DNA of 64,000 nt from Verrucomicrobiia bacterium (GTDB lineage: Bacteria; Verrucomicrobiota; Verrucomicrobiia; Limisphaerales; JAEYXS01): contig DASWYF010000016.1 in the NCBI GenBank assembly GCA_036405135.1, positions 1 through 64,000 of the forward strand, read 5' to 3'. Within the stretch, counting starts at the first letter, position 1. Every line of letters starts with the position of its first letter. Shown here piece after piece: positions 60,256-64,000 of the stretch. The position numbers and the translations under genes were made by a program. The notes beneath the pieces were generated by a model. The model saw only the letters and a list, made by a program, of their open reading frames with translations. It was not told the origin of the DNA and did not search any database.

Positions 60256-61320
60256 TCATTCGAAAAGCTCTTTTAAGTTCCGAACGCGCGCTTCGACTTC
60301 CTTTTTATAAACCATCGCCCGGTTCAAAGAGGTCTGCTCGGTCTGGCCGATGAATGGGTCGAGTTCGATGCGGATGGCCACCATCGGGTCGCCATTACGG
60401 TCGTGGACGGGCATGGTGACTTTCACGATGTCTTTGCCGTGGAAAAGCATGGGGGTGTTCGCATCAATGGTTCTGATCGCCACCGTCCGGTCTTCTTCCA
60501 GTTCGGGACCAAGCACGGGCTTGTTGCTGGCGAGCAATACTACGTTCGTGCTGCCCACTTTTGGTCCGTAAATCTTGACGGCAAGCGTGCGCGGAAAACG
60601 CTCCATCAATACATTGATGATTTTTTGGGCGTATATCTCACGCGGGGTGTAAACAACCTTGGATTGGGTGAAGTGAGAGACGGAATCAGACTTGGTCCAA
60701 AAACCGACCTTGCCGGTGATGAAAGAATTGTCTGTAAGATCGGGGATCACCTGCTTGCCGTTCAGGAAGCAGCGGATCTTGTTGGCCTCGCATTGGACAG
60801 CCATCTCCTGCCAGACACCCGTGGGTATCTCGATTTCCGGTCCGATGGGCGGTTGACGCAGGCCGTTTACGACCTTGTAGAAACGGAAGGTATTGCCGAT
60901 GCCGCTGGCGCGCAGAACATAAAAGTTATGCTGGTCCTGTGCGCGGAACACGATGCCAGCCATGCGTTCTTTGGTTCCGGAGACGAGTTTGAATTTGGTG
61001 GTGAATGTGAAATCACCAAAGACATCGCCTTCATGCAGGAAGATCGGAAAACGTTCATCGGTGGGGTCGGTGCTGGTTTGCGCCAGCACGACGGCCTTGG
61101 TAGTGGCATTTCCCTTCGATGTGAGGGGAGCGAATGACGATGGAGCTTCATCCATCATCACCTGCCATGTCGGAGCGGGACCGCTGCCGATCAACATCGA
61201 TTTAAACCCATCCGGTGTTTTGCCGGTCGGCGTCTTGCTGAAATCAAATACAACTTCCGCTGCTCCGGCGTTGAGGCTCAGAAACAGGCTGGCGGCCAAA
61301 AGGCAAATTCCGCGTAACAT
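60256..61320 (-). CDS. Exported protein with concanavalin-like domain and a possible sensor-like domain
   Basis: A 354-residue exported protein. A Sec signal lies at 1-22 (GICLLAASLFLSLNAGA). The first 200 residues form a DUF1080/LamG-like jelly roll (DFTFTTKFKLVSGTKERMAGIVFRAQ; QEMAVQCEANKIRCFLNGKQ; GKVGFWTKSDS). The remaining part (RTLAVKIYGPKVGSTNVVLLAS, VKVTMPVHDRNGDPMVAIRIEL) resembles PAS/Cache-like sensor folds. The combination is unusual. Upstream it runs back-to-back with no partner; ilvB lies 41 bases further on the same strand but upstream. ATG 61320 chosen for the signal. Confidence 0.6.
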   Translation of the reverse strand: MLRGICLLAASLFLSLNAGAAEVVFDFSKTPTGKTPDGFKSMLIGSGPAPTWQVMMDEAPSSFAPLTSKGNATTKAVVLAQTSTDPTDERFPIFLHEGDVFGDFTFTTKFKLVSGTKERMAGIVFRAQDQHNFYVLRASGIGNTFRFYKVVNGLRQPPIGPEIEIPTGVWQEMAVQCEANKIRCFLNGKQVIPDLTDNSFITGKVGFWTKSDSVSHFTQSKVVYTPREIYAQKIINVLMERFPRTLAVKIYGPKVGSTNVVLLASNKPVLGPELEEDRTVAIRTIDANTPMLFHGKDIVKVTMPVHDRNGDPMVAIRIELDPFIGQTEQTSLNRAMVYKKEVEARVRNLKELFE

Positions 61321-61420
61321 GGTGCGTGAGGTTAACAAAGAAGTGACGGCGCTCAAGGCTTTGTGATGGAAAAACAAAAGGGGAGACGCAGCGCGTCTCC
61401 CCTTGGTTCGAAATGATTGC

Positions 61421-63319
61421 TTAGTAGAGCATGTCCGCCACGGTGCGGCCAGCCGGGATGAACGGCAGCACGTGTTCCGTGTAAGGTGTCACGACGTCCA
61501 GGACGTAAGCCGTCTTGGAATCCAACATGCGCTGGATGGCGGCCTTCAAGTCCTTGCGATGGATGACGCGTTCGCACGGGATGTTGAAGCTCGTGCAGAC
61601 CTTCACGTAGTCAGGATAGACCTGCGCGCGGTTCTCGGGGTTGCCGAGATACGTGTGGCCGCGGTTGCCGCCGAAGAAGTTGTCTTCCCATTGCACCACC
61701 ATGCCGAGGTGCTGGTTGTTCAAGATGATGGCCTTGGCGGCGATCTTCTCGACGTTCGCCGTGGCGAGCTCCTGGATGTTCATCAGGAACGAGCCGTCGC
61801 CATCGATGTCAACAACGTGCTTGTCCGGGCAGGCGACTTTCGCTCCCAGTGCGGCGGGGAAGCCATAACCCATCGAGCCGAGACCGGCGCTGGTGATGAA
61901 CTGGCGCGGAAACTTATACTTGTACCACTGGCCGGACCACATCTGGTGCTGGCCGACGCCCGTGGTGATGATCGCTTCGCCCTTCGTCAGCTCATAGAGC
62001 ATCTCGATGGCCATCTGCGGGAGGATGACTTCGCTCTCGTGACCGCGCAGGTGATCCTTGATATGATCACTGTTCGCGATCTCCGGGGTCACCTCGTAAT
62101 GCAGTGCGCCCTTCTTCTTCCACTCGGCGATCTGCGCGTGCCACGCGGGGAATTTCTTGGCGATGGGCCGCTTGGCGATCATCGCGTTCAGGCGCTTGAG
62201 GGTGTCCTTCAAGTCACCGACCACCGCGAGGTGAGCCTTCTTGTTCTTGTTATGCTCGGAAGGATCGATGTCCACGTGGACGATCGTGCCGTGTTTGCAG
62301 AACTCATCGAACTTGCCCGTCACGCGGTCATCGAAACGCACGCCGAACGCGAGCAACAGGTCCGCGCCGTCCTTGAGCTTCACCATCGGCTCAGTGGGGT
62401 TCGCGCGATACTTGAATTCACCGCTCACGGCCCAGTTCGCATAAGCGGCACCGTGCATGCCCAACCAACGGAGGGAGAGGGGATGCGTTTCCGGGAAACC
62501 GCCCACGCCCATCAAAGTGGTCGTGACCGGGATCTGCGCTGCTTCCGCGAACTTCAGGAGTTCCGCGGCTGCGCCGGAGGTGATGATACCACCACCGCAA
62601 TACAGCACCGGACGCTCAGCCTTCTCGATCAGGCCGATGATCTCGTTCAGTTCGAGTTCGCCTGCCTTGTTATCCGGCTGCGTGTAGCCCGGCAGGCCTT
62701 TCTTCACTTCTTCGAGTGAAGGCCAGCGCGGTTGCGCCTTGGCTTGCTGGATGTTCTTCGGGAAATCGATGACCACGGGGCCCGGACGACCGCTCTCGGC
62801 GATGTAGAACGCCTCCGCCACGATGCGCGGGATGTCGTTGATGTCCGTGACGAGGTAGCTGTGTTTCACCACCGGCATGGTCACGCCGATGATGTCCGTC
62901 TCTTGGAACGCACCGCGACCGATCATGTTCTGATTCACCTGGCCGGTGATGGCCACCAGCGGGCAGGAGTCGAGGTAAGCGTCGGCGATGGCCGTGACGA
63001 GGTTCGTCGCGCCGGGGCCGGAGGTGCCCATGCACACGCCGGCCTTGCCGGTGGCGCGGGCGTAACCTTCCGCGGCGAAGCTGCCACCCTGCTCATGGCG
63101 GGGGAGGATCGTGCGGATCTTGGACTTCGTGAGCGATTGATGGATCTCCATGCTCGCGCCGCCCGGATAAGCGAAGATCGCTTCCACACCGGCGCGCTCG
63201 AGGGCTTCGACAAAAATGTCGCGACCCAGCATCAACGGGCCGACTTCGGCGCGTTGCTTGGTTGGCGTTTGCGCCTTGGCGGTGGACTTCTTCGCTTTCG
63301 CTATGGTGCCTTTGCTCAT
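61421..63319 (-). CDS. ilvB: Acetolactate synthase large subunit
   Basis: A 632-residue ThDP enzyme making acetolactate or acetohydroxybutyrate in valine, leucine and isoleucine synthesis. The catalytic glutamate is in FAYPGGASMEIHQ (normally PGG...E). The FAD/ThDP domain has GMHGAAYANW, and the ThDP-Mg motif is DIDGDGSFLMNIQEL with NNQHLGMVVQWEDNF. A basic Ala/Lys-rich extension of about 25 residues precedes the fold. The small regulatory subunit ilvN is not adjacent. The upstream leader peptide and terminator show attenuation control. Confidence 0.95.
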   Translation of the reverse strand: MSKGTIAKAKKSTAKAQTPTKQRAEVGPLMLGRDIFVEALERAGVEAIFAYPGGASMEIHQSLTKSKIRTILPRHEQGGSFAAEGYARATGKAGVCMGTSGPGATNLVTAIADAYLDSCPLVAITGQVNQNMIGRGAFQETDIIGVTMPVVKHSYLVTDINDIPRIVAEAFYIAESGRPGPVVIDFPKNIQQAKAQPRWPSLEEVKKGLPGYTQPDNKAGELELNEIIGLIEKAERPVLYCGGGIITSGAAAELLKFAEAAQIPVTTTLMGVGGFPETHPLSLRWLGMHGAAYANWAVSGEFKYRANPTEPMVKLKDGADLLLAFGVRFDDRVTGKFDEFCKHGTIVHVDIDPSEHNKNKKAHLAVVGDLKDTLKRLNAMIAKRPIAKKFPAWHAQIAEWKKKGALHYEVTPEIANSDHIKDHLRGHESEVILPQMAIEMLYELTKGEAIITTGVGQHQMWSGQWYKYKFPRQFITSAGLGSMGYGFPAALGAKVACPDKHVVDIDGDGSFLMNIQELATANVEKIAAKAIILNNQHLGMVVQWEDNFFGGNRGHTYLGNPENRAQVYPDYVKVCTSFNIPCERVIHRKDLKAAIQRMLDSKTAYVLDVVTPYTEHVLPFIPAGRTVADMLY

Positions 63320-63360
63320 ACTGACTTTTCTCTGTGTTTTACAGCCGGTGGCCGCGAGTA

Positions 63361-63395
63361 AATTAAAAACCCACGACCGTTGCCAGCCGTGGGTT
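63361..63395 (-). terminator. Attenuator terminator upstream of ilvB
   Basis: On the minus strand the arms AACCCACG and CGTGGGTT (63388-63395 with 63368-63375) form an 8-bp stem around a 12-base loop. A run of T residues follows (63365-63369 on the opposite strand). It lies 17 bases after the leader peptide stop codon and 42 bases before the ilvB start. Confidence 0.85.
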
Positions 63396-63411
63396 CTTGT
63401 CTAAATCTTGG

Positions 63412-63486
63412 TTAAAAACGACAAGGTCCAGCGGCAGGGCTTACTACCCCCGCTACTACTACCAGAACTTGTACGCTAACGGTCAT
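63412..63486 (-). CDS. Valine-rich leader peptide controlling ilvB (ivbL-like)
   Basis: A 24-codon reading frame with ATG at 63486-63484 and TAA at 63414-63412. It begins MTVSVQVLVVVAGVV and contains eight valines, including three consecutive GTA codons and another GTA GTA pair. This is the classical layout of ilvBN leader peptides: ribosome stalling at valine codons when charged tRNA is scarce lets transcription pass the downstream terminator (63361-63395). A stretch at the leader start (GACCGTT) is complementary to AACGGTC in the terminator loop and arm. The peptide would have no function beyond translation. Confidence 0.85.
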   Translation of the reverse strand: MTVSVQVLVVVAGVVSPAAGPCRF

Positions 63487-63542
63487 TTGTGGGCGAAGAT
63501 ATTAGAGAAATACCCCTGTGGGTCAAGCCTCTAATCCAGAGG

Positions 63543-63856
63543 AAATGACGAATGACGAAATCCGAATGACGAAGGAATGAAATAGTGACTAATGCCGATG
63601 TTAGTTGTTTGCTTGCAAGAGTTTATGGTTATTCTTTCGAGTGGAAAACGGCACGGTTGGTAGGGCGCGGTGTCCTCACCGCGCCGCCGCCGAAGCCTGA
63701 ATCATCTGAATTCTCCAAAAACTAACTAACGTCCAGAGGCAGCCTTGATGAATCTATCTGCCGCAAACTAGTCGCACCCCGGCCCGCTGAGGACAGACGG
63801 GCCCTACCACCCTTGCTCATTCCTTCGTCATTCAAGCTTCGACATTCGTCATTCCG
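63543..63856. mobile_element. MITE-like nested inverted-repeat element
   Basis: Outer arms of about 40 bases (63543-63581 and 63817-63856) are near-perfect inverted copies containing GAATGACGAA blocks and GAAGGAATGA. Inside them a second inverted pair occurs: TGGTAGGGC...TGTCCTCACCG near 63656-63688 and its complement near 63773-63812. No gene fits inside the 315 bases. It lies between the ilvB leader and the agmatine deiminase gene. Confidence 0.65.
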
Positions 63857-63868
63857 CCTTTGGCGGCG

Positions 63869-64000
63869 CTACGCCGGTTCCTGCTGGCTGATGCAGTGGA
63901 AGGAGCCCAAGCCCCAGATCAGTTCCGTCGAATCCACGCCGATGACCTTATGGCTCGGCATCTCGCGCTGGAGGATATCGATGGCCTTCTGATCGTTCTT
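63869..64000 (-). CDS. aguA: Agmatine deiminase, C-terminal fragment (cut by window edge)
   Basis: The last 43 residues plus stop (TAG at 63869-63871) are visible. The end is GLGSFHCISQQEPA, which contains the catalytic cysteine in the G(x)xHCxTQQxP motif of agmatine deiminases (peptidylarginine-deiminase type), with VIGVDSTELIWGLG before it. It would convert agmatine to N-carbamoylputrescine. The N-terminal part lies beyond the window. Confidence 0.85.
   Translation of the reverse strand, partial: KNDQKAIDILQREMPSHKVIGVDSTELIWGLGSFHCISQQEPA

Noticed and set aside
61403-62719. Long forward frame opposite ilvB
   Set aside because: Antisense shadow; ilvB motifs are complete on the other strand.

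Overview
The window reads as a chromosomal segment of a Verrucomicrobiota bacterium, most likely of the Pedosphaera/Limisphaera group. This is inferred from gene content, not from a marker gene. Pointers are a PSCyt1-DUF1549/DUF1553 protein paired with a DUF1501 protein behind an ECF sigma factor and a FecR-like LamG protein, many exported proteins with Tat or Sec signals, a squalene-hopene cyclase, weak Shine-Dalgarno signals with frequent GTG/TTG starts, and many short dispersed palindromic repeats. I saw no rRNA, tRNA, CRISPR array or prophage. The only transposase is an IS630-type fragment at the left edge.

Left part (1-13 kb): transposase start, a GNAT acetyltransferase, a sarcosine-oxidase-like flavoenzyme, and a small HExxH protein in an A+T-rich patch closed by a perfect terminator. 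A leftward cluster follows (two thymidylate-kinase-like proteins, ROK kinase, Ppx/GppA phosphatase, unknown protein). Next come a nucleoside hydrolase and an esterase, then three tandem membrane-anchored proteins that each carry two copies of a Cys/CPxGG/GH module. An Lrp-type protein resembling siroheme decarboxylase and a DUF433/DUF5615 toxin-antitoxin pair end this part.

Middle part (13-43 kb): a cobalamin riboswitch with its own terminator precedes a BtuB-like receptor and two PP-loop (DUF71) ATPases, forming a B12 uptake/salvage unit. Then dapF, squalene-hopene cyclase with an HpnG-like phosphorylase, an LRR protein, a double L7/L12-tail protein, NDH-2, exported enzymes, an MFS/M20 peptidase/amidohydrolase operon, the ECF sigma-FecR-PSCyt1-DUF1501 operon, a soluble-glucose-dehydrogenase-like lipoprotein, a GIY-YIG nuclease, prmA, a histidine phosphatase, a DUF559 nuclease embedded in palindromic repeats, and RNase PH.

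Right part (43-64 kb): two exported unknown proteins, then a seven-to-eight gene rightward operon (coiled-coil DUF4175-like protein, MoxR ATPase, three small single-module relatives of the Cys/CPxGG/GH proteins, DUF58, and two VWA membrane proteins). Acylphosphatase, a phosphoesterase, a heptosyltransferase-like GT9 and a DUF481 pair follow. Acetolactate synthase ilvB lies on the opposite strand behind a valine-rich leader peptide and terminator (a classical attenuator), then a MITE-like inverted element and the C-terminus of agmatine deiminase.

The most interesting signals are the six-protein, nine-module Cys/CPxGG/GH family whose second cluster sits inside a MoxR-VWA operon; the concentration of one palindromic repeat family around a DUF559 nuclease gene; and the ilvB attenuator.
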